Positions 29,607-37,355 of a stretch of DNA of 40,885 nt are shown piece after piece (the stretch's first letter is position 1; every line of letters starts with the position of its first letter). Source of the DNA: Nitrosomonas sp. (GTDB lineage Bacteria > Pseudomonadota > Gammaproteobacteria > Burkholderiales > Nitrosomonadaceae); the NCBI GenBank assembly GCA_021604405.1, contig BQJA01000024.1, positions 1 through 40,885 of the forward strand. Reading direction: 5' to 3'. Made by a program: the position numbers and the translations under genes. The notes under the pieces are model-generated. The model was not told where the DNA came from, did no database searches, and worked only from the letters and a program-made list of their open reading frames with translations.

Positions 29607-30244
29607 AGGCTAACAACAACTATTGAAATAATAGGGTAACAATCCAAACATTGCGGATGAGATTCTACTATGAATCGTGTCTCTCCTGAAGCAAACAGCC
29701 GTGATTGCATTTATATCCGGTGTAAAGAAACCCCGATCAACATGAAACAGCTGCCGGTTGAGCGTTGGTATCCATGGTGCAACGCAACAAAGCTGGATAC
29801 GAGTATTAAACTGGGCAATTACAGCCTCAACACACGCCGTGGCGAACTTAAATTCAATGCTGTCAGTCAGCACTTTGCGAACCGGCCTATGCAATATTGG
29901 ATTGTTTTATAAGGCAATCCAGTTTTGATCAGATAACTGGCCGGTCTCATGGCAAACGCTCCATTCCTTTGGTAATTGCGAAGCAGCATGGCAGGCTGTT
30001 TTTCAGGCATGTTTTTACGCCCGCCGGCGGCATTATGCGGACACGCCATTTTCTTCCTGAGCCACGCTGTCAGCCAGCCATGATGCGCCCGGTAAAGTGT
30101 GTCAATGATGGCGTAACCGTTTCTTTCTGCAAATGCCATGAAAGTGAAGTGTGATTATAATTGCGGCGACTGAATTTCTCCGGCACGCATTATCACCCAA
30201 ATAAAAATTCTGAATGAAACCATTTTGGTTGCGAGTTATATTTT
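29607..30244. other. Degenerate spacer with a sigma-factor fragment
   Basis: This stretch of about 640 bases holds no intact gene. Its right part contains the N-terminal relic of a FecI-type sigma factor (separate entry). The left part (about 29640-29894) has short open frames on both strands. One minus-strand frame vaguely resembles a secretin/TonB N-terminal domain, too weakly to call. Confidence 0.4.
30026..30139 (-). pseudogene. Truncated FecI-type ECF sigma factor (N-terminus only)
   Basis: The minus-strand frame starting at the ATG at 30139 encodes DTLYRAHHGWLTAWLRKKM and CPHNAA, the start of the sigma-70 region 2 of FecI-type ECF factors, where homologues continue with D-x-A-Q-D-T-F. 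Here the homology stops after about 38 residues and the frame runs on into unrelated sequence. Region 2.4 and the DNA-binding region 4 are missing, so it cannot work as a sigma factor. No fecR or TonB-receptor gene follows. FecI families are expanded in Nitrosomonas for siderophore uptake, and this is a dead member. Confidence 0.65.
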
Positions 30245-30490
30245 ATGCCGACATCACTGACACTCAAAAATATTCCCGATGGCATTTATGAACGTCTTAA
30301 AGCATCCGCACAAAGAAACCACCGCAGTCTGAACAGCGAAATGATCGTTTGCTTAGAAACAGTCTTCCTGTCGGCAAAGGTGTCGCCTGATGAACGATTG
30401 TCGCGTGCGCGCATACTACGACGCAGTTTGCCTGAGGAGCAATTCAAAGTGTGCGATATCGATTCGTTCAAACGCGAAGGCCGCCCATGA
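30245..30490 (+). CDS. FitA-like ribbon-helix-helix antitoxin
   Basis: An 81-residue protein with an N-terminal Arc-type ribbon-helix-helix domain (SLTLKNIPDGIYERLK, AQRNHRSLNSEMI). Such antitoxins bind the operon promoter through this domain and neutralise a PIN toxin through the C-terminal tail (here DERLSRARILRRSLPEEQF). Its stop TGA overlaps the toxin ATG in ATGA, the usual coupling. The downstream toxin is broken, so this antitoxin may be an orphan that still represses its own promoter or counters another toxin. Confidence 0.83.
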   Translation: MPTSLTLKNIPDGIYERLKASAQRNHRSLNSEMIVCLETVFLSAKVSPDERLSRARILRRSLPEEQFKVCDIDSFKREGRP

Positions 30491-30855
30491 TTGTGGTTGA
30501 TACCAATATACTTGCGTACTTTTATCTGCCGCGTGAATTGACAGCTAGCGCGGAAAAACTGCTCCAACAAGAACCGGAATGGGCGGCACCCATCTTATGG
30601 CGCAGTGAATTTCGCAATGTGCTGACCGGGTATTTGCGGCGAAATTATTTGAATCTGACGCAGGCCAGGGAAATTCAGCAGGAGGCCGAAAGCCTGATGA
30701 CAGGGCTTGAGTTTGAAGTCGATTCGGCGAGCGTTCTGATGCTTGTATGCGGCAGCGATTGTTCGGCGTAGGATTGTGAATTTGTCGTACTGGCAAAGCA
30801 GCTTAATACCGTGCTGCTAACCATGGATAAGAGGCTGTTACAGGCTTTCCCTTAA
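30487..30855 (+). pseudogene. FitB/VapC-type PIN toxin with an in-frame amber stop
   Basis: The reading frame starts MIVVDTNILAYFY with the first catalytic Asp5, then WRSEFRNVL with the conserved acidic residue near 46. It stops at TAG 30769-30771 after 94 residues. Past the stop the same frame remains open to TAA at 30853-30855 and reads DCEFVVLAKQLNTVLLTMDK, which is the missing PIN C-terminus. Homologues read SAYDCEFV, so the TAG replaces a Tyr codon. The lost part contains the catalytic Asp of the YD motif and the final TMD motif. The product is therefore expected to be inactive unless the stop is read through. Confidence 0.82.
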
Positions 30856-31029
30856 TGCACAGCACCTTTGACCAGCCGATAACCGCAGCACAGATTTTTT
30901 GGAAAGCCCGCTATTTCTCAGCGTACAGCACCGTCATATCGACAAGTTCGCTGCCGCGCAATGGAAACAATGTTGTTAAAGCCCGGATCAATCCATTGCA
31001 GTCATTGCTTGATTAATTCCGCCCATTTC

Positions 31030-31058
31030 TTGACTCATAAAACGACCAGTCGTATTAT
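31030..31058 (+). promoter_or_regulatory. Promoter of the TetR gene with embedded operator
   Basis: A near-consensus sigma-70 promoter: TTGACT at 31030-31035, a 17-base spacer and TATTAT at 31053-31058. The spacer contains the dyad ACGACCAGTCGT at 31042-31053, so a bound repressor would cover both boxes. The TetR start codon is only six bases past the -10 box, which points to a leaderless message. Confidence 0.68.
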
Positions 31059-31064
31059 AGATAT

Positions 31065-31661
31065 ATGCATAAATTAAACAAAAAGGAATCCAATAAGGAA
31101 AACCTTTTGGACCAGGGTGTTAAATTACTGATGAAGAAAGGCTACCACGGGACAGGATTACAGGAAATTCTTGATGCGGCAAATATTCCTAAAGGCTCTT
31201 TTTACAATTACTTTGGCAACAAAGAGAATTTTGGCGCTTCGGTTATTCAGCACTACATTGATCCTTTCACCACACAATTAGCCACTCATTTACAGCACGC
31301 CGAGTATGATGCGCTTGAGGCAATACAATGCTACTTTAACGAACTCATTATGGATCTCGAAAGAAATGAGTTTAATGGGGGCTGTTTATTAGGAAATCTA
31401 ATGGGGGAAATAGGCAGTACAAGTGAGATTTGTCAAGAATCCCTGCAATCTGCTATTCACCGTTACCGTGATTTATTACAGTCCGGTTTAACCAAAGCCC
31501 AGCAGCAAGGCACCATAAGATTAGATAAGTCTGCCGGGGAAATGGCGGATCTGCTTATCAATACATGGCAGGGCGCTTTATTAAGAATGCAGATAGAAAG
31601 ATCATCCGCACCCGTTAAGCAATGTTGCCAAGACCTGCTTGGAGACTATTTCAGACCTTGA
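31065..31661 (+). CDS. TetR-family transcriptional regulator
   Basis: A 198-residue repressor. The N-terminal helix-turn-helix is ENLLDQGVKLLMKKGYHGTG and ILDAANIPKGSFYNYFGNKENF, the standard TetR signature. The C-terminal ligand domain contains NEFNGGCLLGNLMGEIG, seen in AcrR/NemR-like regulators that sense electrophiles or aromatic compounds; Cys109-like residues in GGCLLG could be the sensor. No Shine-Dalgarno precedes the ATG. The operator motif in its promoter recurs 90 bases after its stop, in front of the secreted TPR gene, suggesting that it controls both itself and that gene. Confidence 0.9.
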   Translation: MHKLNKKESNKENLLDQGVKLLMKKGYHGTGLQEILDAANIPKGSFYNYFGNKENFGASVIQHYIDPFTTQLATHLQHAEYDALEAIQCYFNELIMDLERNEFNGGCLLGNLMGEIGSTSEICQESLQSAIHRYRDLLQSGLTKAQQQGTIRLDKSAGEMADLLINTWQGALLRMQIERSSAPVKQCCQDLLGDYFRP

Positions 31662-31752
31662 TGGCCGTCGATTACTTAAGCGTACATTTGTGTTCAATCT
31701 TACGAAGCGCCAATAACTGAAAAAATTTTGAATTATTACACTCTTTTTTAAG

Positions 31753-31764
31753 ACGACCAGTCAT
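31753..31764 (+). promoter_or_regulatory. Second copy of the TetR operator motif
   Basis: ACGACCAGTCAT followed by ATTA matches the operator in front of the TetR gene (ACGACCAGTCGTATTA) in 15 of 16 positions. It lies upstream of the small frame at 31784 and the TPR gene at 31903, next to AT-rich sequence that could hold a -10 box. Occupancy by the neighbouring TetR protein is inferred. Confidence 0.6.
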
Positions 31765-31783
31765 ATTAAACAGAAAAATCAAA

Positions 31784-31891
31784 ATGCTCAAATCTATTAT
31801 TGAACGTGCTTTACAAGCTGCTGCGCAGAAAACTAATGACTTCCGGGTAGAAGGTAAATTCTACTGCTACCAAAAACTATGCATTTTATAA
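31784..31891 (+). CDS. Possible 35-residue leader or relic ORF
   Basis: An ATG-TAA frame of 35 codons begins MLKSIIERALQAAAQKTNDF and ends at 31891, directly before the TPR gene ribosome-binding site (AAGGAAA at about 31890). It has no strong ribosome-binding site of its own and no recognised domain. It may be a translated leader peptide coupled to the downstream gene, the remnant N-terminus of a deleted gene, or chance. Confidence 0.25.
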   Translation: MLKSIIERALQAAAQKTNDFRVEGKFYCYQKLCIL

Positions 31892-31902
31892 GGAAACAAA
31901 TA

Positions 31903-33654
31903 ATGCAACCCTATAGCGTTAAACTCCTATCAGTCGCTTTTGCTTTGATTGCCGCCTGCATTCCATATTCTTTTTCTCAGGCTGCCAAAAATACTTTGGT
32001 TGAATCAAGCAAGGATTCCCACAGATCTGAAGCAGATCACAAACATTATGCTTCAATGGATATTGAAAACCAACCAGAAGTGAATGGGCAACTTGCGCCG
32101 AAACTCCTCGATCTTGGTCCACATGAATTTGTTGTCAGTACGCAAAGCAAAGAAGCCCAGTTATTTTTTAACCAGGGATTGAATCTTGCTTATGCTTTCA
32201 ATCATGCTGAATCTCGACGCGCATTCCGGGAGGCTGCACGGCTTGATCCAGCGCTTGCGATGGCTTACTGGGGACAGGCACTTGTGCTTGGCCCTAATAT
32301 CAATGCGATGATGGAACCGAACGAGGAACCGCAGGCCTTGGCAATGACACGTAAAGCCAAATCACTGATGGATCAGGCGTCACCGAGGGAACAGGCACTT
32401 ATCAACGCACTGGAGAAACGTTATTCCGGCAATAACGAACAACGTGTCATTAACGACGAAGCCTATGCGGATGCAATGCGGGCAGTCCACCAGCGTTATC
32501 CAAATGATCCTGACATTGCCATGTTATATGTGGAATCAATGATGGATCTGCGTCCCTGGGGTTATTGGATGCCTGATGGACGTCCACATGCCGGGACGGC
32601 TGAAATCGTCGCGCTCACCGAAGAAGTGCTAAGCCGCCATCCAACTCACCCTGGCGCGCTTCATATGTATATTCATCTTATTGAACCAACCGCCACGCCC
32701 GAACGTGCGGAAAAAGCGGCCGACACCCTTCTCAATCTGATGCCTGCAGCAGGCCATATGATCCATATGCCGTCCCATATTTATCAACGGATAGGACGCT
32801 ATGCCGATGCAATAGAAAGTAACCGGCTTGCAATTGCAGCAGATGAGAAGTACATCGCGCAAAATCATGCCCAGGGAATATATCCGATGGCATATTATCC
32901 GCATAACATCCACTTTTTGTGGTTTGCTGCTACCGCAAGCGGGCAAAGTAAAATTGCAATTGAATCTGCACGGGCGCTTGCCAGTAAAGTAGACAATCAA
33001 TTGTTAAAGGAAGTCCCCCTAACTGCGGTATTTCGTATGGTGCCTTATTGGACGTTTGCAAGGTTTGGGTTATGGGAAGAAACGCTTGCAGAACCCATGC
33101 CACCAGAAACAAGTGCGTTTCTCACAGGCAGCTGGCATTATGTACGCGGACTGGCGTTTGTGGCGACGGGAAAAATACAATTAGCCGAACTTGAATTAGG
33201 AAAACTCCGTAAAACAATGAAGGAACCGTCACTTGATGGCGCATTATTTTCAAAAAATACCCCGCGCACCATTCTTAAAATAGCACCGGAAGTACTGGCG
33301 GGTGAAATTGCTGCCGCCCGCGGACAATACGATGCCGCGATTGCGCATCTTGAACGCGCGGTTCGCTTCGAAGATGCTCTTGTCTACACAGAACCTGCAG
33401 AATGGCACTATCCGCCACGCTTGGCACTCGGCGCTATTTTAATAGAATCGGGACGTTCTGGCGAAGCAGAAACCGTATATTGGGAAGACCTGCGAAAAAA
33501 TCGCGACAATGGCTGGGCACTTTACGGACTGTTACAAGCCCTGCAGGCGCAGGAAAAAGAACAAGAAGCCGCGCTTGTTGTGGCACGCTTTAGGAAGGCC
33601 TGGGCTGACGCCGACGTGGAACTTTACGCGTCACGTTTTGGACGACAGAATTAA
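31903..33654 (+). CDS. Secreted TPR protein with conserved histidine clusters
   Basis: A 583-residue exported protein with a signal peptide (KLLSVAFALIAACIPYSFSQA, cleavage near 27). Several TPR-like helical hairpins follow (GLNLAYAFNHAESRRAFREAARLDP, DAIESNRLAIAAD, YDAAIAHLERAVRFE). The middle contains a striking set of histidines: His254 and His258 (HMYIH), His285, His288 and His292 (GHMIHMPSH), and His334 and His337 (YPHNIHF). These look like metal ligands. This type is widespread but annotated only as TPR protein; its function is unknown. AAGGAAA twelve bases upstream selects the ATG at 31903 rather than 31879. It is probably controlled by the TetR regulator next to it. Confidence 0.8.
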   Translation: MQPYSVKLLSVAFALIAACIPYSFSQAAKNTLVESSKDSHRSEADHKHYASMDIENQPEVNGQLAPKLLDLGPHEFVVSTQSKEAQLFFNQGLNLAYAFNHAESRRAFREAARLDPALAMAYWGQALVLGPNINAMMEPNEEPQALAMTRKAKSLMDQASPREQALINALEKRYSGNNEQRVINDEAYADAMRAVHQRYPNDPDIAMLYVESMMDLRPWGYWMPDGRPHAGTAEIVALTEEVLSRHPTHPGALHMYIHLIEPTATPERAEKAADTLLNLMPAAGHMIHMPSHIYQRIGRYADAIESNRLAIAADEKYIAQNHAQGIYPMAYYPHNIHFLWFAATASGQSKIAIESARALASKVDNQLLKEVPLTAVFRMVPYWTFARFGLWEETLAEPMPPETSAFLTGSWHYVRGLAFVATGKIQLAELELGKLRKTMKEPSLDGALFSKNTPRTILKIAPEVLAGEIAAARGQYDAAIAHLERAVRFEDALVYTEPAEWHYPPRLALGAILIESGRSGEAETVYWEDLRKNRDNGWALYGLLQALQAQEKEQEAALVVARFRKAWADADVELYASRFGRQN

Positions 33655-33768
33655 TTCGACACGCACACTCGGTGTTTTCACACCGCCACAAGACACAGAG
33701 TAATTCGAGAAGAACACAGGATTCCGTTACTATTCTCAAGCACAACTATAGAATACAAATAATCCCGT

Positions 33769-35214
33769 TTATTCACTGGGTGATCCACCCAGTTCGCGAA
33801 CGATTGCCTTGTATTCAGGGGACCGGCGCAGCAGCCTGCCGGCCACCTCGCGCAATCGATCAACGTCTTCATCCGGCAGCACGAAGCTCGTCGGCAGATC
33901 CATGAAATAAGCGCGCTCTTCTGGATCGGAAATGGCGTCGAAGCTTACATCAAGAACCTGCAACGTGACCTTCGGCACACTCGCTTCCGCTTCTTCCTCA
34001 CTCATCCCGGCAAGACGCGCCTGAGTAACGAGCAAATCACGGCGCCACTTCCATATTTCAGCGCGATCCTTCATCATCTCGACGGTTTCAAAAGAGTAAC
34101 GATCGATCGGTACGCCGGAGGCCTGCAATAGCTGACTGACGGTTCCAGGCGGCGATTCCCTGCGGTCCCAGTTAGTGCTGGGAGATGAGCGCGCATTAAC
34201 GACCAGCAACACGATCCGTTGAATGACACCAAAACCGACTTCACCACGAAAATCCGCACTCGCCGCAAGTTCTTCCAAAGCTTCCAGGACACCACGCACC
34301 CCGATATTGTCCGCTACGCCGCCGTCAACGAGGTGGATGAAGGGACGATCCTCGCTGTTCTGAAAATCCTGCATTTCGCGGTAACGCTGGAGCGCACGTC
34401 CGGCTGGGCGGGCGCGATTTTCAGGATCGGCAACGCTGTGCACCCAGGCGGGATACTGGTACCCGCAATTTCCGCCATAGTTGTTCAGTGTCACCGGAGA
34501 CAGAACGATCGGAACGGCGGACGAAGTCGCCGCTGCGCGCGAAAGATGGACCTGGCTTAGGTCCGAACAAAGGAGATCAAAGTCGTTCTGAAAAAATGCC
34601 AGCCGGGATCCGGTCGAAATATCCGTCCCAGTAGCGATGGCGACCGGCCCCTGCCGGTCTAGGAGATCACCGAAGGTTGCGCCTTCGAACAAAATTTCGT
34701 CGTAGAGCTCGGCGGCAAGTTCGGAACGGCCGGCACTTCCGCCGATGAATTTCCACCAGTTGAAAGGATTTAACGTCCGCCAGGCCAAGTCACCTTGTAC
34801 GTCGCGTTTCAGGAAACGCTCCTCATACTCCGAAAACAGCCTTTCACCATAAAGAGCGTAGGAAAGCGCCGTAAAACTCCCCCCGGACACACCGGTAATC
34901 ACATCGATCTCATCAATCAGGCGGCGAGGCTGCCCCCCCACGGTAATTTCGGTGCGATATAGCTCTTCCAGAACGCCGTATGAGAAAGCCGCTGCCCGCG
35001 TGCCTCCACCCGAAAACGAGAGAACGAAGAATGTATGCAAATCATTGTTCTGCCGCTTATGTATCAACAGATGGGGACGATATCCGCTTTGGAAGTCGAC
35101 CTGATCGATCGGCACATTAATCGGCCGGCTTGCGCATCCGGCAAGCACCAACGCCAAAAGAGACAAGATTAATATATGCACAGCACTCACGGCATCATCT
35201 GCCCCATTTTTCAT
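33769..35214 (-). CDS. Patatin-like phospholipase lipoprotein
   Basis: A 481-residue patatin-family acyl hydrolase. The start ATG at 35214 is set by AGGAGAG about eight bases upstream; the frame is open further to 35331. The N-terminus is a lipoprotein signal with lipobox LAGC and Cys27, so it is probably a membrane-anchored lipoprotein. The oxyanion loop is GGGTR at 69-73, the nucleophile is Ser110 in GVSGG, and the catalytic Asp is in LVDGGVADNIGV. It is unusually G+C rich for this window and its codon use differs from its neighbours. Substrate (phospholipid or lipid ester) is by family only. Confidence 0.88.
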   Translation of the reverse strand: MKNGADDAVSAVHILILSLLALVLAGCASRPINVPIDQVDFQSGYRPHLLIHKRQNNDLHTFFVLSFSGGGTRAAAFSYGVLEELYRTEITVGGQPRRLIDEIDVITGVSGGSFTALSYALYGERLFSEYEERFLKRDVQGDLAWRTLNPFNWWKFIGGSAGRSELAAELYDEILFEGATFGDLLDRQGPVAIATGTDISTGSRLAFFQNDFDLLCSDLSQVHLSRAAATSSAVPIVLSPVTLNNYGGNCGYQYPAWVHSVADPENRARPAGRALQRYREMQDFQNSEDRPFIHLVDGGVADNIGVRGVLEALEELAASADFRGEVGFGVIQRIVLLVVNARSSPSTNWDRRESPPGTVSQLLQASGVPIDRYSFETVEMMKDRAEIWKWRRDLLVTQARLAGMSEEEAEASVPKVTLQVLDVSFDAISDPEERAYFMDLPTSFVLPDEDVDRLREVAGRLLRRSPEYKAIVRELGGSPSE

Positions 35215-35337
35215 CAGCATCTCTCCTAATTTCCGGCTGGAATGAATGTACTGGAAGGCGGATAGGCTGTCAAACCACACCGTGCATGGAATACTAATAC
35301 AGAAGTCATCTATTGACCGGATTGCCGGCAATCAGCT

Positions 35338-36054
35338 TTAACCATTCCTTGAAATGCAAAAGTTAATAATCCACTGGGCGATTAATTGATCATCTACATT
35401 TGCAGACAACGATGCCCTGCCTTCCTGAACACGATTAAATGGAATGATCTCCTGGCGGATGTCGATTAATGCTGAAGAATAAGCCTTAATGAATTCCGGA
35501 TGACCCTGGATACTGACAAAGTGATCACCGTACGCCAGCATGTAATAGGAACAGAATGAACTGCTCGCAAGTACATCCACTTTCACTGCCGTGGGCAAGC
35601 GGATCACCTGATCCTGATGGCTCGCAATGATGTTCAGGCTATGCTGGTAAGGTTCCATCCAGGGCTTATGGCAAACAATCTGATTAGTGGTGACGCCAAT
35701 CCCCCAGCCTTTATCAGACCGGTCTACCACACCGCCTAACGCTTTCACCATTAACTGGTGCCCAAAGCAGATGCCAATAAATGGCTTTTTTGCCTGATCC
35801 AGTTCACAGATAAATTCTTCTAACCGTGTAATCCATGCAAAACCATCGTTCACACCATGGCGGCTGCCAGTAGTGATATAAGCATCACAATCCGCCAGAT
35901 TCCGAGGATATTCGAACGCTTGAACCTGGAAAGTTTCGAATCGACACGCCGGCGCAACCTTAGCAAACAATGCGGTAATCATTTGCGGATAATCGCCGAA
36001 TGTCGGCTGAAGCGTTTCCCGCACGTGATCGCACTGCAATATTCCTATTTTCAT
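35338..36054 (-). CDS. Class I glutamine amidotransferase-like protein
   Basis: A 238-residue class I GATase-fold protein with nucleophile Cys96 in GICFGHQLM and partners His185 and Glu187 in IQGHPEF. It has no fused synthetase domain, so it may work as a gamma-glutamyl hydrolase, comparable in role to PuuD, rather than as an ammonia donor. The start MKIGILQCDHV at 36054 is typical; longer starts to 36132 are possible. It is the last gene of the minus-strand set with an iron alcohol dehydrogenase, an aldehyde dehydrogenase and a glutamine-synthetase-like ligase, which fits cleavage of a gamma-glutamyl product. Confidence 0.82.
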   Translation of the reverse strand: MKIGILQCDHVRETLQPTFGDYPQMITALFAKVAPACRFETFQVQAFEYPRNLADCDAYITTGSRHGVNDGFAWITRLEEFICELDQAKKPFIGICFGHQLMVKALGGVVDRSDKGWGIGVTTNQIVCHKPWMEPYQHSLNIIASHQDQVIRLPTAVKVDVLASSSFCSYYMLAYGDHFVSIQGHPEFIKAYSSALIDIRQEIIPFNRVQEGRASLSANVDDQLIAQWIINFCISRNG

Positions 36055-36181
36055 CCTGCATACCATGATTGATAAAAGAACCGTAATTAACCGCTGCAAA
36101 AATATCCATTTTGTTGAAATTAAGACCAGCACGCCGTTGTCTTTCTTTATCTGGACGCCGCGTTATGATATGTATAATGGA

Positions 36182-37345
36182 CTAAAGTGTCCCGTTTACC
36201 GCACGGGTAAATATCTTCGCATACTCTTCAGCATTAAACGCAATGGGATTTCCGCCTGCAGCAGAATCGACGGCTGCCATTTTCCCTATCCGCGCCGCCT
36301 GGGTGGCATCGATGTCAATCGACAACAGATCATGAGGGATACCCAGATGACTGCGCATTGCTAATATCCAATCCAGAAAGCCATCAAAACCAGTATGTTT
36401 AAGCAACAAAAAATGCCCCAAACGCTCGATCCGCGCTTCTATCAACGCTTGATTCGCCTTGACGATATACGGCATGAGTATCGCATTCAGCAGCCCGTGA
36501 TGCGCGCCGTAAAGTGCTCCTAACGAGTGGGCAATCGCATGCATGCCGCCCAGTCCCTTTTGAAAAGCCGTAGCACCCATTAAGGATGCAACCAGCATTT
36601 GCGTGCGGGCTTCCAGATTACTGCCATTCTCCACCGCACGGGGGAGATAGTCTTTAACCAACCGAATTCCTTCCATGGCAATTCCATCCGCCATCGGGTG
36701 ATAAAAAGGACAGCAAAAGGCTTCCAGATTGTGGGACAAAGCATCCATCCCCGTGGCGGCGGTAATCTTTGCCGGTAACGCTAATGTCAGTTCCGGATCG
36801 AGAATCACCCGGCCCGGCAGCAAACTGGGATGAAAAATAATTCGCTTGATTTGCTGCTCTGTATCGGTAATCACCGCAGCACGGCCAACTTCCGAGCCGG
36901 TGCCTGCCGTGGTAGGTACCGCAACAATGGCAGCAATCCCGCTTGCCTTCACCCGTGTCCAGTTATCGCCAATATCCTCAAAATCCCATAGCGGGCGTTC
37001 CTGACCGACCATCAGTGCGATAGCCTTGGCCGCATCCAGTGCAGAACCACCACCAAATGCAATCACGCCATCATGACCGCCTGCTCTATAAGCCGCCACA
37101 CCATCCCTGACATTCTGTCCGGTTGGATTGCTCTGGATATTGCTGAACAGGCCGCAACGCAAATTTGCTTCATTACAACGGGCAACTGCTTCGCGTACCA
37201 TCGACAGCTCAGCCAAGCCCGGGTCGGTGATTAATAACGGCGATTGCATACGCAGATATTTACAAGCCATCGGCACTTCCTTAACACGCCCGGCACCTAC
37301 ACTGATGTGACTCGGGTAGTTCCAGTTTGCAGTCAGCTCATTCAA
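36182..37345 (-). CDS. Iron-containing alcohol dehydrogenase
   Basis: A 387-residue group III alcohol dehydrogenase. The NAD(P) loop FGGGSALDAAKA lies at about 97-108. The metal ligands expected from FucO are all present: Asp201, His205, His269 and His283 in GMDALSHNLE and GGMHAIAHSLGALYGAHHG. The second conserved signature, PTTAGTGSEVGR, starts at 144. Substrate is not predictable from sequence alone, but the neighbours point to an alcohol bearing a gamma-glutamylamide group. It follows the aldehyde dehydrogenase by ten bases, so the pair are almost surely cotranscribed. Confidence 0.9.
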   Translation of the reverse strand: MNELTANWNYPSHISVGAGRVKEVPMACKYLRMQSPLLITDPGLAELSMVREAVARCNEANLRCGLFSNIQSNPTGQNVRDGVAAYRAGGHDGVIAFGGGSALDAAKAIALMVGQERPLWDFEDIGDNWTRVKASGIAAIVAVPTTAGTGSEVGRAAVITDTEQQIKRIIFHPSLLPGRVILDPELTLALPAKITAATGMDALSHNLEAFCCPFYHPMADGIAMEGIRLVKDYLPRAVENGSNLEARTQMLVASLMGATAFQKGLGGMHAIAHSLGALYGAHHGLLNAILMPYIVKANQALIEARIERLGHFLLLKHTGFDGFLDWILAMRSHLGIPHDLLSIDIDATQAARIGKMAAVDSAAGGNPIAFNAEEYAKIFTRAVNGTL

Positions 37346-37355
37346 TGCGTACCTC

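Noticed and set aside
29610-29894. Minus-strand frame with a faint secretin/TonB N-terminal look
   Set aside because: Similarity is limited to a few hydrophobic positions and would be expected by chance; not enough to call a receptor fragment.
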